A DNA stretch of 64,000 nt from Prosthecobacter debontii. Lineage in GTDB: Bacteria > Verrucomicrobiota > Verrucomicrobiia > Verrucomicrobiales > Verrucomicrobiaceae. A program made the position numbers and the translations under genes. The first letter of the stretch is position 1, and every line of letters begins with the position of its first letter. Under the pieces are notes generated by a model. The model ran no database searches. It saw only the letters and a list, made by a program, of their open reading frames with translations, and was not told the DNA's origin. Location: the NCBI RefSeq assembly GCF_900167535.1, contig NZ_FUYE01000002.1, positions 372,001 through 436,000 of the forward strand, in the 5' to 3' direction. Below, piece after piece: positions 9,601 through 17,854 of the stretch.

Positions 9601-9870
9601 CACGGCTCGCTGAAACTCCTGCCCGATGAGGGTCTGACGCGTCTCAGGAAACTCATCCCAGTAACTTTGACCGATCAAACCGTCAGCATTGACGCCATTC
9701 ATCGACAAAATTCGTTTACCTGTTTCATTGATGAAGGTGAAGCGCCAATCCGCATCAAAGCAGTAAAGGCCATCCGTGATGCATTCCAAGATATGCAGCA
9801 CACGTTCATCACCGTCGCCGGGGAGGATCGGAACAAAAGTCGATGCAGGACCCGACGAGGAGGTTTCCAT
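6628..9870 (-). CDS. Multi-PAS/GAF hybrid histidine kinase with C-terminal receiver
   Basis: 1080-aa cytoplasmic hybrid kinase without membrane segments. From the N-terminus I read PAS (~25-140, ITDGLYCFDADWRFTFIN), PAS (~145-260, RYRTLFNSIDDGF), PAS (~280-410, LDVLPIGIAIAN), GAF (~425-585), PAS with PAC (~595-720, DIMPQVVWLANPDG), HisKA with H-box AVLSHELRTPLTPVL, HATPase_c (NLLKNAVKFTP, DDGIGI, GLGLGL) and a receiver (LLLVEDHEPTLTV; Asp in VVSDIGLPDGTG). The kinase-receiver half closely resembles that of the kinase at 18934-21015. ATG 9870 is chosen; an upstream TTG two codons earlier is possible. The signal sensed and the output partner are unknown. Confidence 0.92.
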   Translation of the reverse strand: METSSSGPASTFVPILPGDGDERVLHILECITDGLYCFDADWRFTFINETGKRILSMNGVNADGLIGQSYWDEFPETRQTLIGQEFQRAVAEQISVEFETFYPPWNRWFSIRAYPIRSGGLAVYFQEITQAKEAERALRESEERYRTLFNSIDDGFCVIEMVWDKHGQPQDYLFQEINPAFETHTGLKDAVGKTMKELNPVHEAHWFEIYGKVAREQKPLRFSQSSESLKRQFDLYAFPIGLPQKSQVAVIFKDVTNRHQAEFEVNRLDQEKRARVAELETLLDVLPIGIAIANDPECRNIRINKVFSSILEVPQGANASKTAPEGEAPTNFRVTDDWGNEIPNEKLPMQVAAREGIAVRDCEINVVHADGREVRLLESIAPLFDEDGKPRGSIGAFVDITERRKQEKRQSFLVELDDAVRPLGDAEEIVAISARLLGEYLQVNRCAYADIGEDQDTMSITGDYTRGVPSIVGRFTFTQFGEEVLRLMRADQPYVVEDVEVLPLSEAELAVYHETQIRAVICVPLHKEGRFVGAMAVHMTTARQWTEDEVSLVQLVANRCWEALQRAQITRVLQESEERFRQIADIMPQVVWLANPDGYVSYYNRRWYELSGRPDGEVGSISWLAVMHPEDIEHSIDRWAHSVRTGEDYQTRYRWRDQATGAYRWYLGRGVPLRDERGEVIRWYGTSTDIDDVVRAEELAREAKAEAERANRAKDEFLAVLSHELRTPLTPVLMAAEDLCEDPALPSHVHDTLYMMRRNIMMEARLIDDLLDLTRIIHGKLALRLQKTDAHSLIALALEIVRDEAQAKGLVIEVKLLAQHAWLECDPSRLQQVFWNLLKNAVKFTPARGRISIVSRNEGERLLVEVTDDGIGIAPETLQKIFLPFEQAGLANDHRFGGLGLGLAISKAIVDMHGGGIFAESAGQDCGATFRVELPVVSFDGDFSRDSDPSQDTSKDNRSSDSLPLRLLLVEDHEPTLTVLARLLRRAGHHVDTASLVADAERLAKGSVYDLVVSDIGLPDGTGIDLMRRLRDRHGLRGIALTGYGMEEDQRLAYEAGFVNHLTKPVDFAQLRRVLAEAVR

Positions 9871-9936
9871 GATCAAAAAAACAAAATAGAGATTCGAATA
9901 CCAACCGAGGGCAGACGCATGGAAACCACGCTCTTT

Positions 9937-11358
9937 TTATCCGCCGCTAGCTCCCACTGTGGACGCATCAGGAGCACACATTCGTGCTGGGTCCAGCGCT
10001 TCATCGAGTTCTTCCTGACTGATTCCCAGATCTTCTAAGCGCTCTTGACAGAGTTTTCTCACGGAGATTCCCGTGCGTGCGCTCTCTTTGGCAATGATCG
10101 AAGCCTGATCGTAACCAATTTTGGAATTGAGCCCCGTGATCAACGCCATGCTGTGTTCGATGAATTGACCGCACCGCTGCTCATTGGCGGTGATGCCTCG
10201 AATGCAGCGCTCATCGAACAGAGCCACGGACCTGCTAAGTAGGGCGATGCTTTCCAGAAGTGCTGCTCCCAGAGCGGGCATCATCACGTTGAGCTCAAAA
10301 TTCCCATTGGCGGCACACCACGTCACGGTGGCATCATTCCCAAACACACGAGCGCAGACCTGCATGAGGCTTTCACTCATGACGGGATTCACCTTCCCAG
10401 GCATGATGCTGCTTCCTGGCTGTGTCGCCGGTAAGGAGATCTCGCCAATGGCACACTGAGGTCCAGACCCTAACCAACGAATATCGTTGGCAATCTTGAA
10501 CAATCCGGTAGCGACGGTCTTGATCTGGCCACTGGCTTCAACCAAGGCATCTTTAGCAGCTTGGGCTTCAAAGTGATCTGCCGCTTCTCGGAAAGGCAGA
10601 TTGGTTTTTTCTGCCAATAAAGTGATCACTATCCCCGGAAAGTCCGGATGTCGATTCAGACCTGTGCCCACGGCTGTGCCCCCCAAGGGCAATTCCAGCA
10701 CCGCCGATACCGCTTTTTTCACTCGCTCCACAGCCAACTCCACTTGGCGTGCATAGCCTTGAAATTCTTGTCCCAGCCTAACGGGTGTCGCGTCCATGAG
10801 ATGCGTGCGCCCGATTTTCAGCACGTCCCAAAACTCACGGCTTTTGACTTTCAAGCTGGAGGCCAATCCCATGAGAGCAGGTTGGAGGTTCCTCGCCATC
10901 GCAAGCCCCACAGCCAGATGGAGAGCGGTTGGAAAGGTATCGTTGGATGACTGCCCCATGTTTACATGGTCATTCGGATGAATAGACACTTCACCTTGTG
11001 CGGGGCCTTCCATTTGGGAGGCGCGATGGGCAATCACTTCATTGACATTCATGTTCGTGCTCGTCCCAGAGCCGGTCTGGTAAACATCCACCACGAAGTG
11101 AGCATCCAGACGCCCTTCGGCCACCTCAAGTGCCGCCTGCTCGATGAGCTGGGCCCGAGCAGCCGAGAGCAACCCCAGCTCCGCATGTGCCTTAGCAGCC
11201 GCCCATTTGATCAATCCGTAGGCATGAATCACGGACAAAGGCACTGGCTGGCCGCTCACGGGGAAGTTTAAGACCGCCCTTTGAGTGGATGCTCCATACA
11301 GTGCGTTTACAGGCACTTCCATCTCGCCCATGCTGTCTTTTTCAGTGCGGACATTCAT
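9937..11358 (-). CDS. fumC: Class II fumarate hydratase
   Basis: 473-aa fumarase of the aspartase/fumarase superfamily, interconverting fumarate and L-malate in the TCA cycle. Diagnostic features are the N-terminal RTEKDSMGEMEVP, TGSGTSTNMNVNEVI, HPNDHVNMGQSSND, KIGRTHLMDATPVRLGQE and the superfamily signature QPGSSIMPGKVNPVMSE. It is oxygen-stable and iron-independent by family. I place the start at MNVRTEKD (11358), which fits the usual N-terminus; an in-frame ATG at 11382 would add eight residues. It lies upstream of the hybrid kinase in the same direction with a 66-bp gap. Confidence 0.96.
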   Translation of the reverse strand: MNVRTEKDSMGEMEVPVNALYGASTQRAVLNFPVSGQPVPLSVIHAYGLIKWAAAKAHAELGLLSAARAQLIEQAALEVAEGRLDAHFVVDVYQTGSGTSTNMNVNEVIAHRASQMEGPAQGEVSIHPNDHVNMGQSSNDTFPTALHLAVGLAMARNLQPALMGLASSLKVKSREFWDVLKIGRTHLMDATPVRLGQEFQGYARQVELAVERVKKAVSAVLELPLGGTAVGTGLNRHPDFPGIVITLLAEKTNLPFREAADHFEAQAAKDALVEASGQIKTVATGLFKIANDIRWLGSGPQCAIGEISLPATQPGSSIMPGKVNPVMSESLMQVCARVFGNDATVTWCAANGNFELNVMMPALGAALLESIALLSRSVALFDERCIRGITANEQRCGQFIEHSMALITGLNSKIGYDQASIIAKESARTGISVRKLCQERLEDLGISQEELDEALDPARMCAPDASTVGASGG

Positions 11359-11474
11359 GCTGGAGATGTTCAGCGAAGTCATGCCAAACTAAAGCACAAA
11401 AGCACATTCCTTCTTCGGCACCGTGCCATTTTCTCTCTGTTAAAATAAGCGAGGTCATGGTAGGCTGTCTCTCC

Positions 11475-11987
11475 ATGAATCGATCCCTGCTCGCTTTTTC
11501 AGTCGCGAATGTCCGTCTGGGGCTCGATGCCATGCATGTGCAGGAAGTGGTTCCTTCAGCCCGTCTCGTTACACCTCCCGAGTTACCACCCTTGTTAAGG
11601 GGATTTCTCTCGATCAATCACACGCTGGTGCCTGTGATTCGGCTGGAAAAGCTTGTCTTACCAGCCCCCTATTCTTCAGACCTGCCTCTGCGCTTAACGG
11701 ATCGCTTGGTGATAACTCGAATCTGCGGTCAAAACTTGGCGTGGGTTGTAGGCAATGACTTGGAACTGCTGCCGTATCGCACCCGGGACCTGAGCCCCGT
11801 GCCAGAGGATCACGTCTTGAATGATTGTGCGGACAGCATCCTGCCTGAGGAACCTCCCGTCATTCTGCTCAACCCTGAAAAGCTGTTGCTCGAAGCCGAG
11901 CGTTTGAGGATAGAGCAACTCCGAGCTCGAGAACTTGACCGATTGACACTGATCACCGCTCCCACCCCAGCCTTGCAATCTGCGTGA
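11475..11987 (+). CDS. CheW-like adaptor (first of the chemosensory operon; WspB-like position)
   Basis: 170-aa protein consisting of a single CheW domain: LLAFSVANVRLGLDAMHVQEVV, then GFLSINHTLVPVIRLEKL and ILLNPEKLLL at the end. It should link the chemoreceptor (14075-15700) to the CheA kinase (15747-17801). The ATG at 11475 matches the canonical CheW N-terminus; an ATG at 11457 is also possible. It overlaps the CheR gene start by 4 bp (GTGA), so translation is coupled. First gene of a seven-gene plus-strand operon. Confidence 0.88.
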   Translation: MNRSLLAFSVANVRLGLDAMHVQEVVPSARLVTPPELPPLLRGFLSINHTLVPVIRLEKLVLPAPYSSDLPLRLTDRLVITRICGQNLAWVVGNDLELLPYRTRDLSPVPEDHVLNDCADSILPEEPPVILLNPEKLLLEAERLRIEQLRARELDRLTLITAPTPALQSA

Positions 11988-13429
11988 TAATTGCTGCCCC
12001 CAAGTCACAGGAATGGCTGAGCGACCCTCAGTTTCTTCCCCTCAAAGACTGGATCATCCAACGCACTGGACTGTCTTACTACAGCAGTCGGGAGACGGAG
12101 TTCGCAGCCGCATTGGAGCGCGTCTTTGGTCAAGGGAAGAGCAGGCCCTCTGCCGGGGTGCTATTAAGCCGCATCCAATCGAACGCCTCCGATCTGGACG
12201 CCCTCGTGGAGGAACTCACCATTGGAGAGACCTTTTTCTTTCGTCACCTGGAGATGTTTCAGGCACTTCAAAGCGCAGTTTTTCCAGACATTCTCCAACG
12301 TAAAGCCGCCAGCAAAACACTGCGTATCTGGAGTGCAGGCTGTTCCATCGGAGCTGAACCTTACTCGATTGCTATTCTTCTTCGAGAGATGTTGGGCATG
12401 CAGTTTAAAGACTGGTCCATCCAGATTCTCGGCACGGACATTAACCGCCGTTTTTTGCGGGTGGCTCAAGCCGGGGCCTATGACCCCTGGGCACTGCGCG
12501 GCATGCCTCCGCAGATTCTCCATCACTGCTTTACTCAAGAGGGTAATAAGTGGCGTCTGACGGACCGCTGCCGATCTGGGGTGACCTTTCGATCCCACAA
12601 CTTAGCCTCCGATCCCTTTCCCAACTCACCGGAAGGACTCGCAGCCTTTGATCTGATCATTTGCCGAAATGTGATGATCTATTTTGATCAGGCTTTCATC
12701 CAGAAATTAGCCCATCAGTTTCACGATAGCCTAAGCCCGGGAGGCTGGCTCGCCGTCGGCCACGCAGAACCTCATACGAACACTTTCCGAATGTTCAGGA
12801 CGGTGAACACGAAAGGGGCCATCCTTTACCAACGGCCCACGGGGGGCAGCGAAATTCTAGAATCCATCTCCACCCCGGCATATCCACCTCCCCGAACTGC
12901 ATGGGCTCCACTCCCGGTCACGTTACCCGCCCTCGAAGTCGCCAGCGACCGCTTCTCCACCCCTGAATCGCCGTCCCCATTTCTGTCGGAGAGCTTTTTA
13001 CCGAAGCCTGACGCAGCAGCAGAATCTCCCCCCCAGTCTTACCCCCTGGAAGCCGCCATGCAGCTTGCGGATCGCGGGGCTCTTCTTGAGGCTTTGCAAG
13101 CTTGCGATACGTTTTTGCTCAACGAGCCCCTTTCCGCCGCAGGGCATTGTTGCCACGGGATGATCCTGTATCAGCTAAGCGAATGGGTGGCGGCTGAGCG
13201 GTCAATTCGCCGTAGTTTATATCTCAAACGCGATCTTGCTCTGGCACATTATTATCTCGGTCTGGTGCAAGAACGCCAAGGCCACAACGCCAAAAAGCAC
13301 TACCAGAATGCTCTTGATCTCCTCCTTGACGCACAAGCGGACGATCTCGTCCCTCTTGGGCAGGGATTGACCGTCCGAGAATTTCGCTCCCTCCTCGCCA
13401 TGCCAGAAACTTTAGCCGAAGCTCGCTAG
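11984..13429 (+). CDS. CheR-type chemoreceptor methyltransferase with TPR tail (WspC-like)
   Basis: 481-aa protein. Residues ~15-275 are a CheR methyltransferase, which uses S-adenosylmethionine to methylate receptor glutamates: GETFFFR at 81-87, the SAM-binding SAGCSIGAEPYSIA at 117-130, ILGTDINRRFL, and FDLIICRNVMIYFD. After a Pro/Ser-rich linker (~285-345) the C-terminal ~125 residues form tetratricopeptide repeats (AMQLADRGALLEALQACDTF, LALAHYYLGLVQERQG). CheR-TPR fusions are typical of WspC in Wsp-type pathways. The start is GTG at 11984, overlapping the preceding CheW stop. Confidence 0.92.
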   Translation: MIIAAPKSQEWLSDPQFLPLKDWIIQRTGLSYYSSRETEFAAALERVFGQGKSRPSAGVLLSRIQSNASDLDALVEELTIGETFFFRHLEMFQALQSAVFPDILQRKAASKTLRIWSAGCSIGAEPYSIAILLREMLGMQFKDWSIQILGTDINRRFLRVAQAGAYDPWALRGMPPQILHHCFTQEGNKWRLTDRCRSGVTFRSHNLASDPFPNSPEGLAAFDLIICRNVMIYFDQAFIQKLAHQFHDSLSPGGWLAVGHAEPHTNTFRMFRTVNTKGAILYQRPTGGSEILESISTPAYPPPRTAWAPLPVTLPALEVASDRFSTPESPSPFLSESFLPKPDAAAESPPQSYPLEAAMQLADRGALLEALQACDTFLLNEPLSAAGHCCHGMILYQLSEWVAAERSIRRSLYLKRDLALAHYYLGLVQERQGHNAKKHYQNALDLLLDAQADDLVPLGQGLTVREFRSLLAMPETLAEAR

Positions 13430-13436
13430 ACTCACC

Positions 13437-14024
13437 ATGACTGAAACACGTGATATCGACTGGCATGCTGTGCACGAACAATTGGATGCCAGCAGCCGTT
13501 TATTAGAGAGCTCTTTTCAACCTCCGCCAGAGGCGGTTGAACGCATTTTAGCCGAAAGAGCGGAGCAACTCGCACATCGACGGAATCTAACGCCAAGCGC
13601 CCCTGCCACCAGCCGCACCCTTCTCTTGATCGAAGTCGGTTCTTACACGGCGGGGATCGAGATCAAATGGATCCAAGAAGTGGTGAACCTGGAGCGCCAG
13701 CCAGCCCCCATCCCCGATGCCCATGAATTATTGCTCGGGGTGATCAATATTCACAACCAAATGGCAGCTCTCATCAATCCTTGGCTATTGATGAATGAAA
13801 AGCCCACCACCCAATACACCTTCCCCCAAGCCGTGTTCCTCCGCCATCCCCATTTGAATCTGGCTGTGGGCTGCACCCAGGCGCTCAACTTGGTGGAACT
13901 CACTGAAGATGCTTGGCAGAGTGACCGTCTCTTTCTCTACGGCTCTGAACGCCGCCCTGGCGTGCTTCTCGACATTCATCATCTCGTCACTTCGTTGGAG
14001 AACCAACAACAACATCTGATTTAA
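13437..14024 (+). CDS. CheW-like adaptor with N-terminal extension (WspD-like position)
   Basis: 195-aa second CheW protein. About 55 N-terminal residues of charged helical sequence (AVERILAERAEQLAHRR) precede the CheW domain (LLLIEVGSYTAGIEIKWIQEVV, LLLGVINIHNQMAALINPW, GVLLDIHHLV). It follows cheR by 7 bp. Two CheW genes flanking a cheR-TPR gene is the wspB-wspC-wspD order. The long N-terminus also recalls WspD, though I do not see the Cys-rich segment found in Pseudomonas WspD. Confidence 0.88.
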   Translation: MTETRDIDWHAVHEQLDASSRLLESSFQPPPEAVERILAERAEQLAHRRNLTPSAPATSRTLLLIEVGSYTAGIEIKWIQEVVNLERQPAPIPDAHELLLGVINIHNQMAALINPWLLMNEKPTTQYTFPQAVFLRHPHLNLAVGCTQALNLVELTEDAWQSDRLFLYGSERRPGVLLDIHHLVTSLENQQQHLI

Positions 14025-14074
14025 CCTACGGCCATACGGCTCCCGCAGCACGAATCCCTTTCTTTTGCTCTCTC

Positions 14075-15700
14075 ATGTCCCCGACACCCCGAAATCCCTG
14101 GAGCGACCTTAACGTCGGCATCAAACTCACTTTCATCCCGCTCTTCTTTATCTTGATATTGGCAGGTGTGCTGTACTCCACCATTTCGACCTCCCGAGAC
14201 CAGCAAGGTAACATCGAAATCGTCGAGAAAGTGGGCAGACAGCGCATGCTCCAGCAGCAGCACTTTGCAACCGCCCTCTTAATTATCCAAAACAAGACCA
14301 CGCGTGAGCGCCTGGATTACATCCGCAAAGCGTGGCTGGATGGCCAGAAGGCCCTCACCTACGGGGGCCCCATTTTGGTCCGCCTCAATTATCCTGAAAC
14401 CATGGATATGCCTGCCGCCCCATCGGAATATCTGCGCGGGCTCCTTCAGTCTCAGACTCAGCTCATCAATGATTCCGTCCAGGACATCGATCGTCTTATC
14501 ACAACGGCCCCCGATGCAGCGGGATACGATGAACTGCTGAACAATCTGTTGGCCAAGGAAGCGGAAATCCAAGATCTCGGAATTGAGATCGCCAGAGGTT
14601 TTACCCGCCACATGGAAGACCAGGTGGAGGAACTCATCAAAACCCAAAGTGGAGTGGCCGCCGTCGCTGCGCTTCTAAGTTTCCTCTTCAGTTGGTTCAT
14701 CGCCCGTAGCATCAGCCAGCCGCTGCAGAGTGTGGTGGAGTCAGCCAATAGCATCGCTACGGGCAATCTGCGCATTTCGAAATTGGAGGTGAACAGCAGC
14801 GACGAGATCGGCCGACTCGGAGCCTCTTTCAATAACATGCTCGACAACCTGAAAGAGCTGAGTGGTCAGATCCTCAATGTGACAGGGAACATCAACTCGG
14901 CCGCCGCAGAAATCCTGGCCTCCACTCAGCAGCAAGCCTCCAGCACCAAAGAGCAAGCCGCGACCGTCCATGAAATTTCCGCGACCATGCAGGAGATCAG
15001 CCAATCTGGCAACGAGATCACCGATAAAGCCAAACAGGTGGCCGCCACCGCTGAAGCCACCTCCGCCGCAGGTGAATCCGGCATCAACGCTGTGAAAACG
15101 ACCAGCCGCTTGATGGAAGGCATTCGCCAGCAGGTGGAAGACGTGGCCACCCGGATTGTGGCGCTGAGCGAACGCACGCAGGCCATTGGTGAAATCGTCA
15201 GCACCGTCAATGAAATCGCCGAACAGTCCAACCTGCTCGCACTCAACGCCAGCATCGAAGCTGCTTCGGCTGGGGAACAAGGCAACCGCTTTGCCGTTGT
15301 GGCCGGGGAAATGCGCAATCTGGCACAGCGGGCTAAAGAGAGCACCGTTCAGGTAGGATCGATCCTGGGCGAGATCCAGCGTGGCATCAACAGCACGGTC
15401 ATGATGACTGAGGAAGCGGTCAAACGCTCCGATTCCGGCAAACAGCAAGCCGAGATCACCGAACAAACGATTCATCAGATGACGCGGACCACGGTGGAGA
15501 GTGTGCACGCCTTTCAGCAAATCATTGCCTCCACCAGTCAGCAGCAGATCGGTTTTGACCAGGTCACGCAAGGCATGCGGGACATTCGCCAGGCCACCGA
15601 ACAAACCGCCATCGGAACCTCCCAACTCGAAAAAGCCTTGGCCAACCTCAACGAATTGAGCCTGCAACTGAGAACGGCCGTCAGCCGCTATCAAGTTTAA
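14075..15700 (+). CDS. Methyl-accepting chemotaxis protein
   Basis: 541-aa chemoreceptor. TM1 is at ~18-40; a ~150-residue periplasmic all-helical segment begins with a PilJ-like motif (GRQRMLQQQ); TM2 is at ~192-212; HAMP at ~210-265 (SISQPLQSVVESANSIATGNL); then the long cytoplasmic coiled coil. The hairpin tip that contacts CheA and CheW is recognisable (NLLALNASIEAASAGEQGNR, then FAVVAGEMRNLAQRAKES) with small departures from consensus (ASIEAAS for AAIEAAR). It is the only receptor gene in the operon and presumably the dedicated sensor. In wsp loci the receptor is the first gene; here it is fourth. Confidence 0.95.
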   Translation: MSPTPRNPWSDLNVGIKLTFIPLFFILILAGVLYSTISTSRDQQGNIEIVEKVGRQRMLQQQHFATALLIIQNKTTRERLDYIRKAWLDGQKALTYGGPILVRLNYPETMDMPAAPSEYLRGLLQSQTQLINDSVQDIDRLITTAPDAAGYDELLNNLLAKEAEIQDLGIEIARGFTRHMEDQVEELIKTQSGVAAVAALLSFLFSWFIARSISQPLQSVVESANSIATGNLRISKLEVNSSDEIGRLGASFNNMLDNLKELSGQILNVTGNINSAAAEILASTQQQASSTKEQAATVHEISATMQEISQSGNEITDKAKQVAATAEATSAAGESGINAVKTTSRLMEGIRQQVEDVATRIVALSERTQAIGEIVSTVNEIAEQSNLLALNASIEAASAGEQGNRFAVVAGEMRNLAQRAKESTVQVGSILGEIQRGINSTVMMTEEAVKRSDSGKQQAEITEQTIHQMTRTTVESVHAFQQIIASTSQQQIGFDQVTQGMRDIRQATEQTAIGTSQLEKALANLNELSLQLRTAVSRYQV

Positions 15701-15746
15701 CGATCTCTCTTCACTCTTCTAGCCTCCGTCTATTTCCTGATCTTCC

Positions 15747-17801
15747 ATGTCAGACTCTGATCTCCATCAGCGGGTGCTCGCCGCTTTTCAGACTGAGTTC
15801 AAAGAACAGATGCAGGTGATCCGTGCGATGCTGGCCGCTTGGCCTGCTGTGTCCGCCGCCCTGCTGGACGATGCTTTTCGGATGGCCCACAGCATGAAGG
15901 GAAGTGCAAGAGTATGTGACCTCCAAGAGGTCGAAACGATCGCCCATCATCTCGAGAGCCTGCTCTCTGACTTGACCCAAGAAGAGGCCACTTTCTCCGC
16001 AGAATTGAAGCGGGAAATTGAAGCTCAGGCCAATGCTGCGGAAGACACCATGGCCGCCGCCATGGAACGTGAACTGGCTCCGACCTCGGCCAGCGATCAA
16101 GCTTCTCCCAAGCCCACAGCGAGTCAAAGCACCCTCCACCTTGAAACCTCCTTGCTAGATGACTTAGTGCAGTCTTCCGGCTTGGTTCTTTCCGAAGCTA
16201 GCCGTCAGGAATCCCTGAGCGAAGATCTGGATGGGTTATCCACGGAACTCGAGCGTCTGCGCAAGCTCCTACACCTAGACCGCCACGAGCCAGGAGATCT
16301 GCGCTATCACATCCGAGAGGCTGGGAAACACCTTCAACAGATCCGCGACCGACAGCGCCGTGGGAGCCGGACTCTCCGAGTGCTCAGCAGTCAGCTTCAG
16401 GAACACGTGAATCGCATCTGTCTCGTGCCGATCAGCTCGGTCTTCGAAGGCTTCCCCAAAATGATGCGCGACCTCACCAATGAGGCTGGTAAGCCCATCC
16501 GCTTCACCATGACAGGCACGGAGCTCCAAGCGGACCGCATGGTTCTCCAAGCGCTCAAGGATCCGGTAATGCATGCACTCCGCAACGCGGTTTCACACGG
16601 TATCGAATCTCCCCAGCGACGACGTCAGGCAGGAAAAGCCGAAGAAGGCGACGTGCGCTTGGATCTTCAAATCGAAAATAGTTTGTTATGCCTGACGCTT
16701 ACGGACGACGGGCAAGGCGTGGATGTCGACCGGGTGAAGCAAAAAGCACTCCAAGCAGGACTCATCACCCATGCTGAGCTGCCAGAACTGTCTTCAGAGG
16801 CCATTACCGATCTAATTTTCAGTTCAGGCCTCACCACCACCCACGAGGTCACCCGAGTTTCAGGCCGAGGCATGGGTCTCTCCATCGTTCGTGAAAGAGT
16901 GGCTCAGTTTCAGGGAGATGTGACCATGACCTCTGAGCCTGGCCTGGGTAGCCGACTTGAAATTCGCATCCCGGTCAGCATCTCTGCGCGGCGTCTGCTG
17001 TTGTTCAAAGCATGCGGGCATCTTTTTGCCCTCCCGCTCAGTGCTTTGAAAGTATTGCTGCGTGTGAACGACATTCATTTGGTGGATGGACGAAGCGTGG
17101 TCTTCTGGGAAGGCACCTCAATCCAAGTCACCACAGCCTCCGAAGCCGCAGGGAAACCACCGAGCATCTTGCGAGATGGGGAAGGCCAAATTCTGCTGGC
17201 TGTATTGGAAGGTCAGCGGCCTATTGCCTTGCATGTGGAGTCCTTTTTGGGAGAGATTCGTGCCCTAATTCGGCCCCTCCCCTTCCCGGCGTCACTGTCT
17301 CCTCACTTTTCAGGGGGCATCGTCACTGATGAAGGCTCCATCATTCTCGTTCTCAATCCTCAGACCCTCGTGGATCGCTGTCGAGCAGTTCCCCTTCCGG
17401 AGGAAACCCCTGCCACGACTGCACCTGTGGCGCTTCGGCAAGCCACCGTGCTAGTCGTTGACGACTCCTTCACCGCGCGGACGCTGCAAAAAAGTATTTT
17501 GGAAACGGCTGGTTATCATGTCCGCACAGCGGAAGATGGCCGGGCTGCATTAAACATTCTACATAGTGGGGGCATTTCTCTCGTCGTCAGCGATGTACAG
17601 ATGCCCCACCTGGATGGATTCCAACTGCTCTCGACGATGAAAGCCCAACCCGCACTGACTCAAATTCCCGTCATTTTGGTCACCTCATTGAGCAAGAACG
17701 AAGATCAGGAGCGCGGGCTGGCACTCGGAGCGGACGCTTATATCGTGAAAGAGCGCTTCGATCATCAAGAGTTACTCCGAGTGGTACGTCAGCTTGTTTG
17801 A
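15747..17801 (+). CDS. cheA: Hybrid CheA kinase with C-terminal receiver (WspE-like)
   Basis: 684-aa chemotaxis histidine kinase. An Hpt (P1) domain at ~5-110 carries the phospho-accepting His48 in AHSMKGSAR; a dimerisation helix pair follows (~190-260); HATPase_c spans ~270-410 (MHALRNAVSHGIE, DDGQGV, GRGMGLSIVRE); a CheW-like P5 domain spans ~415-545; and a receiver is at ~565-684 (VLVVDDSFTARTLQ, Asp in VVSDVQMPHLDG). No separate CheY/CheB-binding P2 domain is evident. The CheA-receiver fusion is the form found as WspE and FrzE, so phosphate may pass through the attached receiver. CheB follows 53 bp later. Confidence 0.94.
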   Translation: MSDSDLHQRVLAAFQTEFKEQMQVIRAMLAAWPAVSAALLDDAFRMAHSMKGSARVCDLQEVETIAHHLESLLSDLTQEEATFSAELKREIEAQANAAEDTMAAAMERELAPTSASDQASPKPTASQSTLHLETSLLDDLVQSSGLVLSEASRQESLSEDLDGLSTELERLRKLLHLDRHEPGDLRYHIREAGKHLQQIRDRQRRGSRTLRVLSSQLQEHVNRICLVPISSVFEGFPKMMRDLTNEAGKPIRFTMTGTELQADRMVLQALKDPVMHALRNAVSHGIESPQRRRQAGKAEEGDVRLDLQIENSLLCLTLTDDGQGVDVDRVKQKALQAGLITHAELPELSSEAITDLIFSSGLTTTHEVTRVSGRGMGLSIVRERVAQFQGDVTMTSEPGLGSRLEIRIPVSISARRLLLFKACGHLFALPLSALKVLLRVNDIHLVDGRSVVFWEGTSIQVTTASEAAGKPPSILRDGEGQILLAVLEGQRPIALHVESFLGEIRALIRPLPFPASLSPHFSGGIVTDEGSIILVLNPQTLVDRCRAVPLPEETPATTAPVALRQATVLVVDDSFTARTLQKSILETAGYHVRTAEDGRAALNILHSGGISLVVSDVQMPHLDGFQLLSTMKAQPALTQIPVILVTSLSKNEDQERGLALGADAYIVKERFDHQELLRVVRQLV

Positions 17802-17854
17802 TCCATTGCAGCCATGCTTGTTTGTTTCCCCACCGCTCCACCGTCTATTGCTTG

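Noticed and set aside
14741..15694. 317-codon antisense frame within the chemoreceptor gene
   Set aside because: Low-complexity Gly/Leu/Asp/Phe sequence produced by reading the coiled-coil repeats backwards; the receptor frame explains the DNA.
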